Shown one piece after another: positions 37,187 to 45,930 of a stretch of 64,000 nucleotides of DNA; within the stretch, counting starts at the first letter, position 1, and every line of letters begins with the position of its first letter. Source of the stretch: Acidobacteriaceae bacterium (GTDB taxonomy: Bacteria; Acidobacteriota; Terriglobia; Terriglobales; Acidobacteriaceae); NCBI GenBank assembly GCA_003139095.1, contig PLHW01000072.1, positions 23,813 to 87,812 on the forward strand. The letters run 5' to 3'. The translations under genes and the position numbers were made by a program. The notes beneath the pieces were generated by a model. It saw only the letters and a program-made list of their open reading frames with translations, ran no database searches and was not told the origin of the DNA.

Positions 37187-38244
37187 CTAGCCCTCTCCTC
37201 TTTCATGGTCAAAATTCCATCGTCAGCATCGGCCCGCATGGATTCAGGGTGAACCGCTCCGTCGGCCTCAAAGACTACAGCACTGCCTTTATTGGAAAAA
37301 GAAAACGGAATACGCAAGAGCTTGCATAAACGGGATCGCAATGCGTTTTGTTTTTCCGGGGGGGCGAAGAACAGCATGCAACCGCCGCCGCCCGCTCCGA
37401 GCAACTTACCGCCCAGTGCGCCGGCGTCGCGGCCGGCCTGATAAATTTCGTCGAGGTTGGGGTTGGAGATTTTTCCCGTCAGAGTGCGTTTGATCTGCCA
37501 GCTTTCGTGAAGGAGGCGGCCAAAGTCACTCAAGGGACGACTCGCGTTTGCAAGAACGGCTTCCGCCTCATCCACCAACTGAAGCATGTTGCCCAGTTCA
37601 TGCGTTTTGTGAGGCGTCATCCGCACCTGTTCCTCGGCGATCTCAGAGGCGGTGCGGGAAAATCCGGTGAAATAGAGAACCAAGTGTTGCTCGAGTTCCG
37701 CCAACCTGCCGGGGGCGGGCGTCATCGGCATTACGTCGATGGAGCCGTCCGTATGAAAGGAGATGCGATTAAAACCGCCGTGCGCCGCGCTGACCTGATC
37801 CTGCGAGCCCACGGCTTCTTTGAGCAGATCCTGCTCCACATAGATGGCTTCCCTGGCGAGAGCATGATGGTCGCGCTCCTCACGCTTCAGGGCGTGAAGG
37901 CCGCGCAAAAGGCCCACCGTAAAAGCGGAACTTGTGCCCAGGCCGATTTGTGCGGGTAAGTCGGCCACATGGTGAATCTCGACACCATCTTCAATGCCAA
38001 GAAACTGGAGGCAGGCGCGAACCGACGAATGCTGAATCATGTCATTGCGGGCAACGTTCTCGACTTTTGAATAAGAGATGCGGCTGTGATACTCGAAAAA
38101 GGGGGGCAGCCACCGGCAGGAGATATAGCAATACTTATCGATGGTGGTGGAGAGGACCGAGCCTCCGTGCTCGCGAAACCAAACGGGATAGTCCGTGCCA
38201 CCTCCGAAGAAGGAAACGCGAAGCGGAGTGCTGCTAATGATCAC
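37183..38244 (-). CDS. hddA: D-glycero-alpha-D-manno-heptose 7-phosphate kinase
   Basis: 353 aa GHMP kinase. N-terminal ISSTPLRVSFFGGGTDYPVW and LPAQIGLGTSSAFTVGLLRG (phosphate loop), EAVGSQDQVSAAHGGFN and C-terminal KLLGAGGGGCMLFF all match HddA, which phosphorylates the anomeric position of heptose 7-phosphate. Coupled by ATGA to the following glycosyltransferase. gmhB lies 63 nt upstream, and gmhA and hddC nearby complete the GDP-heptose route. Confidence 0.93.
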   Translation of the reverse strand: MIISSTPLRVSFFGGGTDYPVWFREHGGSVLSTTIDKYCYISCRWLPPFFEYHSRISYSKVENVARNDMIQHSSVRACLQFLGIEDGVEIHHVADLPAQIGLGTSSAFTVGLLRGLHALKREERDHHALAREAIYVEQDLLKEAVGSQDQVSAAHGGFNRISFHTDGSIDVMPMTPAPGRLAELEQHLVLYFTGFSRTASEIAEEQVRMTPHKTHELGNMLQLVDEAEAVLANASRPLSDFGRLLHESWQIKRTLTGKISNPNLDEIYQAGRDAGALGGKLLGAGGGGCMLFFAPPEKQNALRSRLCKLLRIPFSFSNKGSAVVFEADGAVHPESMRADADDGILTMKEERAR

Positions 38245-38307
38245 AATTCAAACCTTTCCACGAATTTGTTCAGCACTTCCCGCAACCTGACGGCACTGGC
38301 ACGACCG

Positions 38308-38865
38308 TCAATGGACTCTCGCCGCCGGCACAGCCTCCTCGGCGCGCAGGATCTGATAGGCCGCACCCAAGAGCGAAGGAGCAACCAAGTCGGCCACGGT
38401 CGCGGCAAGGCGATCGTCGTCGATGACGCGGGCCGTGTGGCATCCGGCGGTGCGGCCGGCCTCTACGTCGCTATCGGAATCACCGACCATCCATGACACG
38501 GACAAGTCGACATCATAGGTTTGGGCCGCCTGCAACAGCATTCCGGGCTGCGGCTTGCGGCACGAGCAAGGCGGCTGTTTGTCATGCGGACAGTAGTAGA
38601 CGGCTTCCAGCCGGGCGCCGGAGGTCTCGAACTCATGAAGCAGGCGCGCATGAATCGCTTCCAATTCGCCAGACGTTAGGAGACCGCGGGCAACGCAGCG
38701 CTGGTTGGTGACGACGACGACCAGGAATCCGGCATGGTTTAACAAGTAGACGGCCTCACGGGCTCCGGGCAGAAGGTCGATCTCTTCCCAGCGCGTGACG
38801 TAGTGGCCTTCAGGAGCTTTTCGGTTGAGAACTCCATCGCGATCCAGAAACACGGCTTTGGTCAT
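38308..38865 (-). CDS. gmhB: Heptose 1,7-bisphosphate phosphatase
   Basis: 185 aa from ATG 38865 (the frame is open to 38967). Its ATG overlaps the stop of the upstream glycosyltransferase (ATGA), which fixes the start. HAD-family phosphatase: KAVFLDRDGVLN (nucleophile and acid Asp), VVTNQ, the zinc-binding loop YYCPHDKQPPCSCRKPQPGM and WMVGDSDSDVEAG. Removes the 7-phosphate from heptose 1,7-bisphosphate. The zinc loop is characteristic of GmhB-type enzymes. Confidence 0.94.
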   Translation of the reverse strand: MTKAVFLDRDGVLNRKAPEGHYVTRWEEIDLLPGAREAVYLLNHAGFLVVVVTNQRCVARGLLTSGELEAIHARLLHEFETSGARLEAVYYCPHDKQPPCSCRKPQPGMLLQAAQTYDVDLSVSWMVGDSDSDVEAGRTAGCHTARVIDDDRLAATVADLVAPSLLGAAYQILRAEEAVPAARVH

Positions 38866-40004
38866 GGGAGGCTCCCTGCGCTCGCTCCTTCTGGAACGGG
38901 CCTCGATGCCAGTGACTCGAGCATCCTTTGATAGACGCCGAGCCACTGCTCGCGAACAACACTCCACTCGAACTTACGGGATTCCCGATAGGCATTTTCA
39001 GCAAGGCTGATCGCCAAAGCGTGATCGCGGAGCAGCCGAATTACGCTGGCGGCCAGCGCTTTGTCATCGCCGACCGGAGAGAGCAGGCCGGTACGCTCGT
39101 GCTCAACGAGGTAAGGCATAGCCTCAGGCGAGGTGGTTACAACGGGGGTGCCGGCGCGGAATGCCTCAATGACTGAGACGGGCATGGCGTCGACCGAGGA
39201 GGCGTTGATAAAAATATCGGCCTGGTCGTAATAATTTCCGATCTCCTGTCGCGAGGCGGGGCCGGTGAACCTTATGTCAGCGAGATTCAGGGTGGCGACG
39301 AGATGTCGAATCTCTGCCTCAAGCGGACCTTCCCCAACCAGGTCGAGGAGGGCGTCGGGATAGGCGCGCTTGACCTCGGCAAAAGCGCGAACCACAACAT
39401 CGACCTGGTAGTAAGTGGAGAAGCCTCGCGTGCAAATTAAATGGGGCTGCAACTGAGGACGTGGACGATAGCGGAACTGGGATAGATCGACGAGATTCGG
39501 AACCGTCACCGGGCGTAGCCCAAACTCGCCGAGAACGCCGATGAGGTACGGAGTGGGAACCACGAGTTCGTCGACGCGCGACATTACAAATACAGTGGAG
39601 GGAAAACGCTGGAGGTGATCGCGCGCATCTCCGCTGCGATAGTTGAGCAGCGTTTTGGTACCGCGGAGCTTGGCGACAGCCCAGGCGGGAGCAGCCGCGA
39701 TCAGAAATGACCAGTAGGAAGATGCAAAAATGTGCGCTATGTCAACGTCCGCGAGCGCGCGCAGGAGACTGGCAATGTAGATGGGCTGGCGAAGGAGAGT
39801 GCGCAGGCCGGGGATGCGCGCGGCCCATGCGCACCAGCGCGGCAAGCGGGGATCGATGGGAAGGAAGATTGTTTCAACGTCCGCATCCTGTTGCCAGAGG
39901 CGCAGAAGCAAATCCGCCTGGACCGCCTGTCCCCCGATGTAGCGCAAGCTGGGGGCGACGATGGCAACCCTTACCTTCCCGCTCGTTATGTGCGGCCGTA
40001 TCAT
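38862..40004 (-). CDS. Glycosyltransferase, GT4-like
   Basis: 380 aa GT-B glycosyltransferase. The N-terminal glycine-rich start is VAIVAPSLRYIGGQAVQAD. The donor half has VPNLVDLSQFRYRP, LLDLVGEGPLEAEIRHLV and the conserved ADIFINASSVDAMPVSVIEA with E-x7-E geometry typical of GT4. First gene of the transcript GT-gmhB-hddA-GT (overlap with gmhB by 4 nt). Divergent from the deacetylase at 40429. Confidence 0.9.
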   Translation of the reverse strand: MIRPHITSGKVRVAIVAPSLRYIGGQAVQADLLLRLWQQDADVETIFLPIDPRLPRWCAWAARIPGLRTLLRQPIYIASLLRALADVDIAHIFASSYWSFLIAAAPAWAVAKLRGTKTLLNYRSGDARDHLQRFPSTVFVMSRVDELVVPTPYLIGVLGEFGLRPVTVPNLVDLSQFRYRPRPQLQPHLICTRGFSTYYQVDVVVRAFAEVKRAYPDALLDLVGEGPLEAEIRHLVATLNLADIRFTGPASRQEIGNYYDQADIFINASSVDAMPVSVIEAFRAGTPVVTTSPEAMPYLVEHERTGLLSPVGDDKALAASVIRLLRDHALAISLAENAYRESRKFEWSVVREQWLGVYQRMLESLASRPVPEGASAGSLP

Positions 40005-40428
40005 GAGGGTATCGCGCCTTCAAAGAGCTTGCCGACACCAACCTACGTTCGTTGTAGCTCGCTACGGGGGAGCAGGATGTTCGCCCGGCAGCGCGACCGA
40101 CTTTCTTAGTTTTGCAATCGCGGTTGTGCAAATCGCGCGGACCGGGTTCTGCGCCATACAGCGCGCAGACACACCTAGTTTGTTGGTTTCGCCACTGTAT
40201 TAGAGGGACGGAACCAAGGCCGGACCGACGGGCAGAGAGGGGAATGCATTTTGCCCGAGAAGGCCGGCAGCCGGATTGTCCTCCTTCGGTGCGTGCCGGT
40301 CAAGGCGAAAAACTTTGCGCTAATCGCTCACTTAATTGCACAACGAATAGCGCGAGAGAGAGAAGGAAATTTTGCGGAGGTGCGTGACGAATGGGCCCTA
40401 TAATTCGGGACGCGCGAACCGCGGCTTC
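40005..40428. other. Divergent promoter region of the glycan locus
   Basis: Non-coding stretch between the minus-strand glycosyltransferase operon and the plus-strand deacetylase. I see no repeat or clear promoter hexamers. If TTG 40372 or GTG 40384 were used, the deacetylase would start inside it; a ggagg stands at 40376-40380. Confidence 0.4.
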
Positions 40429-41235
40429 ATGGCAGAGTCCGCGCACTTCATGGCAGACACGCACATTGTTTTCCTGATGTATCACGCGCTGGAATTGGCG
40501 GGGCGAAAGCTGCGCCGGACCGAGCCGGGATATTTACGCTATGTCCTGAGCGAGCAGACGTTCCAGAGCCAGATGCGATGGCTGAAGGACGCGGGCTTCC
40601 GGGGGCTGAGCGTGAGCGAGGCGCTGCGCTACCCGCAGGAGCCGAGCGTGTGCATTACCTTTGACGATGGTTGCGAGACCGACCTGATTGCGGCGGCTCC
40701 AATTTTGCGCGAGGCCGGGTTCAACGCCACGTTCTACATTACGACCGGCTATCTGGGAACTCCCGCGCACCTGAGTCGAGATCAAATGCGCGAACTGGAG
40801 GCGCAGGGGTTCGAGTTGGGCTGCCATTCGAAGAGTCATCCTTATCTTCCGGATATTTCGGACTCGGAGTTAAGGCGCGAGACGGTGGATGCCAAGATTG
40901 AGCTGGAGCAGATGCTGGGGCACGCGGTCGAGCATTTCTCTTGTCCGGGCGGGCGCTACGATGAGCGCACGCTGGAGATGGCGCGCAGAGCGGGCTTCCG
41001 CAGCGTAGCGAATAGCAGCTTCTATTCCAATTCCGCAGCCACCAACCCATATAAACTGGGCCGCGTGGCAATGTTGCGCGATATGCCGCAGGAAGAATTT
41101 GCGGCCCTGTGCAACAATCGCGGGCTTTGGAAAAAGCGGTGGCAAGACGACGCCCGACGCACAACGCGACGGTTTCTCGGCAATCGAGCGTACGACCGAG
41201 TGCGCAGCGTACTGTTGCGGCTACACGAGGGGTGA
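40429..41235 (+). CDS. Polysaccharide deacetylase (NodB homology)
   Basis: About 268 aa from ATG 40429; ATG 40450 or GTG 40384 are alternatives. NodB-type metal-dependent de-N-acetylase: CITFDDGCETDL (catalytic Asp motif), the metal His pair in GCHSKSHPYL, and CPGGRYD. No signal peptide is visible, suggesting action on lipid-linked precursors at the cytoplasmic side. It lies at the edge of the heptose/glycan locus and 66 nt before the tRNA-like fragment at 41302. Confidence 0.88.
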   Translation: MAESAHFMADTHIVFLMYHALELAGRKLRRTEPGYLRYVLSEQTFQSQMRWLKDAGFRGLSVSEALRYPQEPSVCITFDDGCETDLIAAAPILREAGFNATFYITTGYLGTPAHLSRDQMRELEAQGFELGCHSKSHPYLPDISDSELRRETVDAKIELEQMLGHAVEHFSCPGGRYDERTLEMARRAGFRSVANSSFYSNSAATNPYKLGRVAMLRDMPQEEFAALCNNRGLWKKRWQDDARRTTRRFLGNRAYDRVRSVLLRLHEG

Positions 41236-41748
41236 CCGACGCGCGTTTGAAGCAAGGCCAAGCACCGACGAAAATGAAGTGTGCAGCGAGCGTTTTATTT
41301 GTTGGCGTCCCCCGCGGATTTGGACCCGCTGGGCGCAAGGAACGAATCTGTTCACAATTGCTCATTTCCCAAAATGAAAAAAACGTTTGGACCTACGGTC
41401 TTATGACCCTTTCCCGAAACGCGTAAGTTATCCGAAAATAACGATCCGCTACCCGCTGGATGGGCATTCGCGGGATGGATTCACATCCGAGAAAACCCGG
41501 TGACGGGAGGTTGTTTGGGGGCTTGCGACATGAGCCATTCTGCACAGTATTGCTGGAGTAAGTGAGCGAATCTATCGGAGTGTCAAAAGGGGCAGTTTGC
41601 GCGCTTAGCCAGCCGCCCGACCTGTCCTTTCGGAACCGGACCGACAGAGACTGATTTGCGGGCGCTCCGGTTGTATTCCCAGGTCTGCAAATCCGCAACC
41701 GGTTGTGTTCGGACAAGCGGCCGTCCACGGGGCGGGCAAGGAGAAGTT
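41236..41748. other. Intergenic region with the possible left island end
   Basis: No gene. Contains the tRNA-Glu-like fragment at 41302-41329. From here to about 57.4 kb the sequence is visibly less G+C-rich and the gene content changes. Confidence 0.5.
41302..41329 (-). repeat. Degenerate copy of the tRNA-Glu 3' end, possible att site
   Basis: ttggcgtcccccgcggattt continuing ggacccgc aligns with 57435-57463, the acceptor and T-arm end of tRNA-Glu, at 26 of 29 positions (two substitutions, one gap). Same orientation. This is what an element inserted at the tRNA 3' end would leave at its far side. Confidence 0.5.
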
Positions 41749-42291
41749 ATGTTTCTCGCGAGCAAGATCATGAGGGGTGGAATCGCCCTCACACTTCTGA
41801 CGACTGCGATGTTGGGGCAGGCCTTTCCGCGTAGCTCCGCAGAATCCGATTCCAACAAAGACGGAGTTACAGTGTTTGTGATCAAGAGCGAGATCAAGAA
41901 GGTGCAGCAAACTCTCCAGGACAAAGGGGATTACCGAGGGAAGATCGATGGCGTCTTCGGCCTCGGGACGCGATCTGGCATTCGCGCCTATCAGAAGGCT
42001 GAGAATTTGCCAATCACCGGGCAGGTTGATGTTAGGACCGCGGCCGGACTCGGGGTCAGGCCGGAGTCGACGTGGGACGATTCCGAGCGCGCCGGGCGAT
42101 ACGTTGGGTACGACGGCGACATCGTTATCGGCGCATTTAGGCGAGATAAACCTTCAGCAGGCATCCGGTGGGCTGCGGGGAAAGGAAGGAAGACTTCGCA
42201 GAAGGAAGTTGCGAGGGCTGGGGCCACGGAAGACAACCGCGAAGGCGGCGCTAACAAACAACAAGGTGCAAACGAAGAACACGACCAGTAA
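41749..42291 (+). CDS. Exported peptidoglycan-binding-domain protein
   Basis: 180 aa, ATG 41749 with ggagaagtt upstream. Signal peptide (GIALTLLTTAMLGQAFP), then one PG_binding_1 domain (about 45-105: IKKVQQTLQDKGDYRGKIDG, FGLGTRSGIRAYQKAENLPI, TGQVDVRTAAGLG). The C-terminal tail is Lys/Gln/Asn-rich and disordered (about 115-180). It probably sits in the periplasm on the cell wall. No enzymatic domain is attached. Confidence 0.82.
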   Translation: MFLASKIMRGGIALTLLTTAMLGQAFPRSSAESDSNKDGVTVFVIKSEIKKVQQTLQDKGDYRGKIDGVFGLGTRSGIRAYQKAENLPITGQVDVRTAAGLGVRPESTWDDSERAGRYVGYDGDIVIGAFRRDKPSAGIRWAAGKGRKTSQKEVARAGATEDNREGGANKQQGANEEHDQ

Positions 42292-42367
42292 TGGTTGAGG
42301 TTCGATAGCGCCGCAACGTTCCTACCTTCGCCGCGTTTTCAAGTTGCCGATTCATTTCCGAATAGGC

Positions 42368-42583
42368 TTATATAGTTTTCTTTAAGTCTGAGAGCTGCGC
42401 TTTCAAGTTTGAGACGACTTCTTTGGCGTTGCCGATGCGCTGTTGAACTTTGCCCGCTTTCTTCTCAGCTTTGCCTGCGGCTTTCAGATTGGGGTCACTG
42501 GTAACTTTCCCGACCGCCTCCTTGATTGTTCCCTTCGCTTCGTGGAAGCTGCCTTTGATCTGATCTTTCGTGCTGGTTTTCAT
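42368..42583 (-). CDS. CsbD-family stress protein
   Basis: 71 aa, highly charged and helical: MKTSTKDQIKGSFHEAKGTI, KEAVGKVTSDPNLKAAGKAE, KKAGKVQQRIG, the standard CsbD pattern. The family is induced by general stress in many bacteria; the molecular role is unknown. The C-terminal ~20 residues form an extra helix (VVSNLKAQLSDLKKTI). Neighbouring SYLF and Lmo0937 genes are also typical of stress-type clusters. Confidence 0.9.
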   Translation of the reverse strand: MKTSTKDQIKGSFHEAKGTIKEAVGKVTSDPNLKAAGKAEKKAGKVQQRIGNAKEVVSNLKAQLSDLKKTI

Positions 42584-42825
42584 ATTCCGCTTCCTCCTTC
42601 ACCCTCGCAGAGCGCAGATTGGTGGCTCTTGGAAACCATTTTTGAGGGCTGCGACTTTTTTAATCTCCCGGCGTTCCGAGGTCTGAGCAGAATTGACCAC
42701 TACCGGAGCGAGCCTCGGTTTCATCGGAAAACAATAGGAGTGAATTTCGTCGGGTCAATTTGAGGGGAATTTCCGCGCGCCAAGTGTGAGCATTTTTGCT
42801 CAGACCGTCATAATCCCGATTTGTT

Positions 42826-42842
42826 AAGGTCAATTTGACCTT
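42826..42842. promoter_or_regulatory. Operator-like inverted repeat upstream of the SYLF gene
   Basis: aaggtca-att-tgacctt, a perfect 7-bp inverted repeat, 89 nt before the SYLF start. A half copy, ggtcaatttga, lies at 42752-42762. The size fits a dimeric repressor site. The rest of 42584-42931 is non-coding, with a small tgagca/tgctca hairpin at about 42787. Confidence 0.4.
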
Positions 42843-42931
42843 GATGTGCCCGAATTTCCACCCGGATTTGTGCGCAAGACACGGTAGGAAGCTGGAGAAG
42901 CGGCGCAGAGGTACAGAAATGAGGGGTTTGC

Positions 42932-43624
42932 ATGAAAAAAGTAATGTTCGTACTCGCGATGTTGAGTCTCGGCACACTGTGCTGGGCGGGGTCGGCGAAG
43001 GAAGATGCCATCGACCGACTGGACAGTGCCACCAGCGTGATGCACGAAATTATGGGGATGCCGGACAAGGGTATCCCGGAAGAAGTGTTGGAGCACGCGA
43101 AGTGCGTAGCCGTTATACCGCACATGGTTAAAGGTGGCTTTGTGTTCGGAGCTGAAGGCGGCAAGGGCGTCGCCACGTGCCGCACCGCGGATGGCTGGAG
43201 TGCACCGGCATTCATCACGATTTCTGGTGGAAGCTGGGGATTGCAGATCGGTGTAGAAGCGGTGGACGTGGTAATGATTTTTCAGAATGACAAAGCAATG
43301 CAAAGGCTGCTCTCCAGTAATTTCCAAGTTGGAGGGGATGCTTCGGCGGCCGCGGGTCCAGTGGGACGCCATGCCGAGGCGGGCACGGACTGGAAGTTGG
43401 ATACAGAGATCCTGACCTACTCGCGGGCCAAAGGCGCGTTCGCGGGGCTGACGCTGACGGGGGCATCGCTCCGGCAAGACAACGATTCCCGGCGTGCGAT
43501 CTATGGCCACAGCGTCACAACACGGGCTTTGCTACTGGGCAGAGTGCCGGTTCCAGCCGCGGCCAAGCCGTTCCTGGCGGAAGTTCGCGGAGCGAAAGCG
43601 GAAGCCAGAGAGAACAAAGAGTAA
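42932..43624 (+). CDS. SYLF (YSC84-like) lipid-binding-domain protein
   Basis: 230 aa, exported (KVMFVLAMLSLGTLCWAG). The SYLF domain spans most of the protein: DRLDSATSVMHEIM, IPEEVLEHAKCVAVIPHMVK, GGFVFGAEGGKGVATCR, SAPAFITISGGSWGLQIGVE, DVVMIFQNDKAM, EILTYSRAKGAFAGLTLTG. The family binds phosphoinositide-type lipids in eukaryotes; in bacteria the role is open. Preceded by an operator-like palindrome at 42826. Confidence 0.9.
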   Translation: MKKVMFVLAMLSLGTLCWAGSAKEDAIDRLDSATSVMHEIMGMPDKGIPEEVLEHAKCVAVIPHMVKGGFVFGAEGGKGVATCRTADGWSAPAFITISGGSWGLQIGVEAVDVVMIFQNDKAMQRLLSSNFQVGGDASAAAGPVGRHAEAGTDWKLDTEILTYSRAKGAFAGLTLTGASLRQDNDSRRAIYGHSVTTRALLLGRVPVPAAAKPFLAEVRGAKAEARENKE

Positions 43625-43795
43625 GGCATATGGACTCGGCGTCGGCTGTTGTTTAGCAATAGCCGACGCCTGCGCATTCGAGCGCGCACACAATCCATCA
43701 TTTGTTGTTGTGTCCGTTTGCGCCAAGCGATCTTCCTGCGAGCGTGAGGAAAGGACTGACATTCAGGTGCCCGCGAATGGGCACAGGAGGCTAAC

Positions 43796-43945
43796 ATGCT
43801 TTGGACGATTTTCGTTGTTCTTCTGATTCTGTGGCTTTTGGGTTTCAGCCTGCATTTCGGCGGAGCCCTGATCCACCTGCTGCTGGTTGTGGCGGTGGTG
43901 GTTCTGATCATTAACCTGTTGAGTGGACGGCGAACTGTGGTTTGA
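43796..43945 (+). CDS. Small Lmo0937-family membrane protein
   Basis: 49 aa, with aggagg 6 nt before the ATG. Two membrane helices: TIFVVLLILWLLGFSLHF, then HLLLVVAVVVLIINLL and a short basic tail. The pattern LWTIFVVLLILWLLG...GG.LIHLLLVVAVVVLI is the Lmo0937 family, a small conserved inner-membrane protein with no known function. Too short for routine ORF calling. Confidence 0.88.
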   Translation: MLWTIFVVLLILWLLGFSLHFGGALIHLLLVVAVVVLIINLLSGRRTVV

Positions 43946-44080
43946 GAACTGCGGTTTGAAAAGACACGTACGAGTCCCGGAACCAGGAGGCTCAGGTAGT
44001 GGCCTCCTGGCGCTCACATCTTGTCTCCTCCCATCCAACTGGACCACATCTTCAACCGGACCATACTTAAGGAGCCTACA

Positions 44081-45415
44081 ATGTCCGAGCGTAACCGCTC
44101 CGTGAATCTAAGACCGGAGACGCTGATGCGCTGCCAAGCGAGACCTCTGGCGTTCGAAACGAAATCGGCCTCGTTCCTGCAAATGAGTCCAACTCCGCCG
44201 CTAACACTGCGGATTGCAATTATCGGGAATCACCTCCCTCGACAGTGTGGAATTGCGACCTTCACGACAGACTTGTGCGATGCGATTGCCGGTGAATACG
44301 GAGTCGGTGGAGTGTTCGTAGTCGCCATCAACGACCAGCAATCAGACTACCGATACCCTGGGCGGGTGCGATTCGAGATAACCGAAAGCGATCCTTCATC
44401 CTATAAGGCCGCCGCCGACTTTCTTAATTGCAGCAACGTCGATCTGGTGTGCCTGCAGCACGAGTATGGGATTTTTGGAGGGAAGAGCGGCAGCCACATT
44501 TTGCGGCTGCTGGAGCGCCTGAAAATGCCAGTGGTGACGACTCTGCATACGGTTCTTCGTGAACCAGACGTCGACCAGCTCGTGGTGATGCAAGAAATCG
44601 CGGGGCGCTCCGATCGTCTTATCGTTATGAGCGAGCATTCTTCTCAGTTTCTGCAAGATATATTTAGAGTTCCAAGCCGAAAGATTGAGCTGATTCCTCA
44701 CGGCATTCCCGACTTACCTTTTGCGGAACCGGCTTCTTACAAAGATTCGTTTTCAACGGGAAAGACTGTTTTACTCACGTTCGGCCTATTGTCTCCAAAT
44801 AAGGGATTCGAGAGCATGATTCAAGCCCTGCCGCGCATTTTGTCGGGGCACAGCAACGTGGTTTACATCATCGCAGGCACTACCCACCCGCACGTCAGAC
44901 GCCGCGAGGGGGATCGATATCGGCTGCAACTGGAGGCGTTAGCCAAGGAGCTGGGAGTTGAGGAGAACGTGGTCTTCTACAACCGCTTCGTAAGTCCACA
45001 AGAAATGGCTGGGCTGGTGGGTTCGGCCGACATTTACGTCACGCCTTACCGTTACGAAACACAGGCCGTATCCGGGACGCTCGCGTATGCCTTGGGCGCG
45101 GGGAAGGCGATCATCTCGACGCCGTACTGGCACGCTACCGAACTCCTGGCCCATGGGCGAGGAGCGCTGGTTCCCTTCGAGGACCCAGCGGCCATTGCAA
45201 ATGCGGCGATCGAACTTCTGGACAACGATGCGCGCCGCCAAGAAATGCGTGAACGTGCATACGTCTATGCTCGCAGCATGGTCTGGAACCAGGTAGCGCA
45301 GTCTTATATGCGGGCCTTCGTTCAGACATGCGGTAATCGCATGCAAACCGGTCGCGCGGCGCCGCCCATCCAGGCTGCCGGGGAGAACGCTGCAAGAGAA
45401 CTGATGAGCGCATGA
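44081..45415 (+). CDS. Glycosyltransferase, GT4-like
   Basis: 444 aa from ATG 44081 (ggag 6 nt upstream; the frame is open to 44021). GT-B fold: IAIIGNHLPRQCGIATFTTD at the N-terminus, then HGIPDLPF, LTFGLLSPNKGFESMIQALP, VVYIIAGTTHPHVRRREGD and ADIYVTPYRYETQAVSGTLA. It resembles the family that occurs with mannosyl-glucosyl storage or trehalose-like systems, but the substrate is not deducible. It lies inside the probable island, away from the heptose locus. Confidence 0.87.
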   Translation: MSERNRSVNLRPETLMRCQARPLAFETKSASFLQMSPTPPLTLRIAIIGNHLPRQCGIATFTTDLCDAIAGEYGVGGVFVVAINDQQSDYRYPGRVRFEITESDPSSYKAAADFLNCSNVDLVCLQHEYGIFGGKSGSHILRLLERLKMPVVTTLHTVLREPDVDQLVVMQEIAGRSDRLIVMSEHSSQFLQDIFRVPSRKIELIPHGIPDLPFAEPASYKDSFSTGKTVLLTFGLLSPNKGFESMIQALPRILSGHSNVVYIIAGTTHPHVRRREGDRYRLQLEALAKELGVEENVVFYNRFVSPQEMAGLVGSADIYVTPYRYETQAVSGTLAYALGAGKAIISTPYWHATELLAHGRGALVPFEDPAAIANAAIELLDNDARRQEMRERAYVYARSMVWNQVAQSYMRAFVQTCGNRMQTGRAAPPIQAAGENAARELMSA

Positions 45416-45511
45416 ACTGCCACCAGAGCTGAAATGCCGGCGATCCGTACGCAAAGCCGCAGAGAGCGCGAGCGAAGGCTCCAGGGCTGGAGATAAGTGA
45501 CGGAGGGCAAC

Positions 45512-45793
45512 ATGGCAAAAACCGCAACTGACCTGCCTGAGGATCCGGGTTCCGCCGATGAGCTAGTTCGTGTTCTTGAAGAAAGCGGTTACCCAGTGGA
45601 TGGCGCAAGGGGGCAATTTATCCCGCAACCAGGTGGCTTGGCAGCCGCGACAGGTGAAGGCGGAGCGGCTCCGGTTCAACCTGACAAGGGCGGGGCGAAG
45701 AGCATTCGCGCCACTCCGAGCGAAGACGAAGGCAGAAGCGCTGGCGACGCGGCGAGTCAAGGCAATGCTGCAAACAGTACGAGAGCGAGTTAA
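45512..45793 (+). CDS. Possible small protein of unknown function, doubtful frame
   Basis: ATG 45512 has a good Shine-Dalgarno (ggagggcaac) and 93 codons starting MAKTATDLPEDPGSADELVR, with a low-complexity Gly/Ala/Ser tail. From about 45570 the +1 frame (KTKAEALATRRVKAMLQTVR) looks more protein-like than this one, so a frameshifted gene is possible. No family recognised. Confidence 0.35.
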   Translation: MAKTATDLPEDPGSADELVRVLEESGYPVDGARGQFIPQPGGLAAATGEGGAAPVQPDKGGAKSIRATPSEDEGRSAGDAASQGNAANSTRAS

Positions 45794-45930
45794 TGGCTTC
45801 AGCAGTGCGGATTGAATGAGTGGAGGACAAACGGAGATGGCACGGAGATTTTCGTCCATAACCCTGGTATCCCGACCTGCGCTTCATCGCCCCAATCTCT
45901 CCCACGCAATCTATCGCACCTCGCTTTTGT

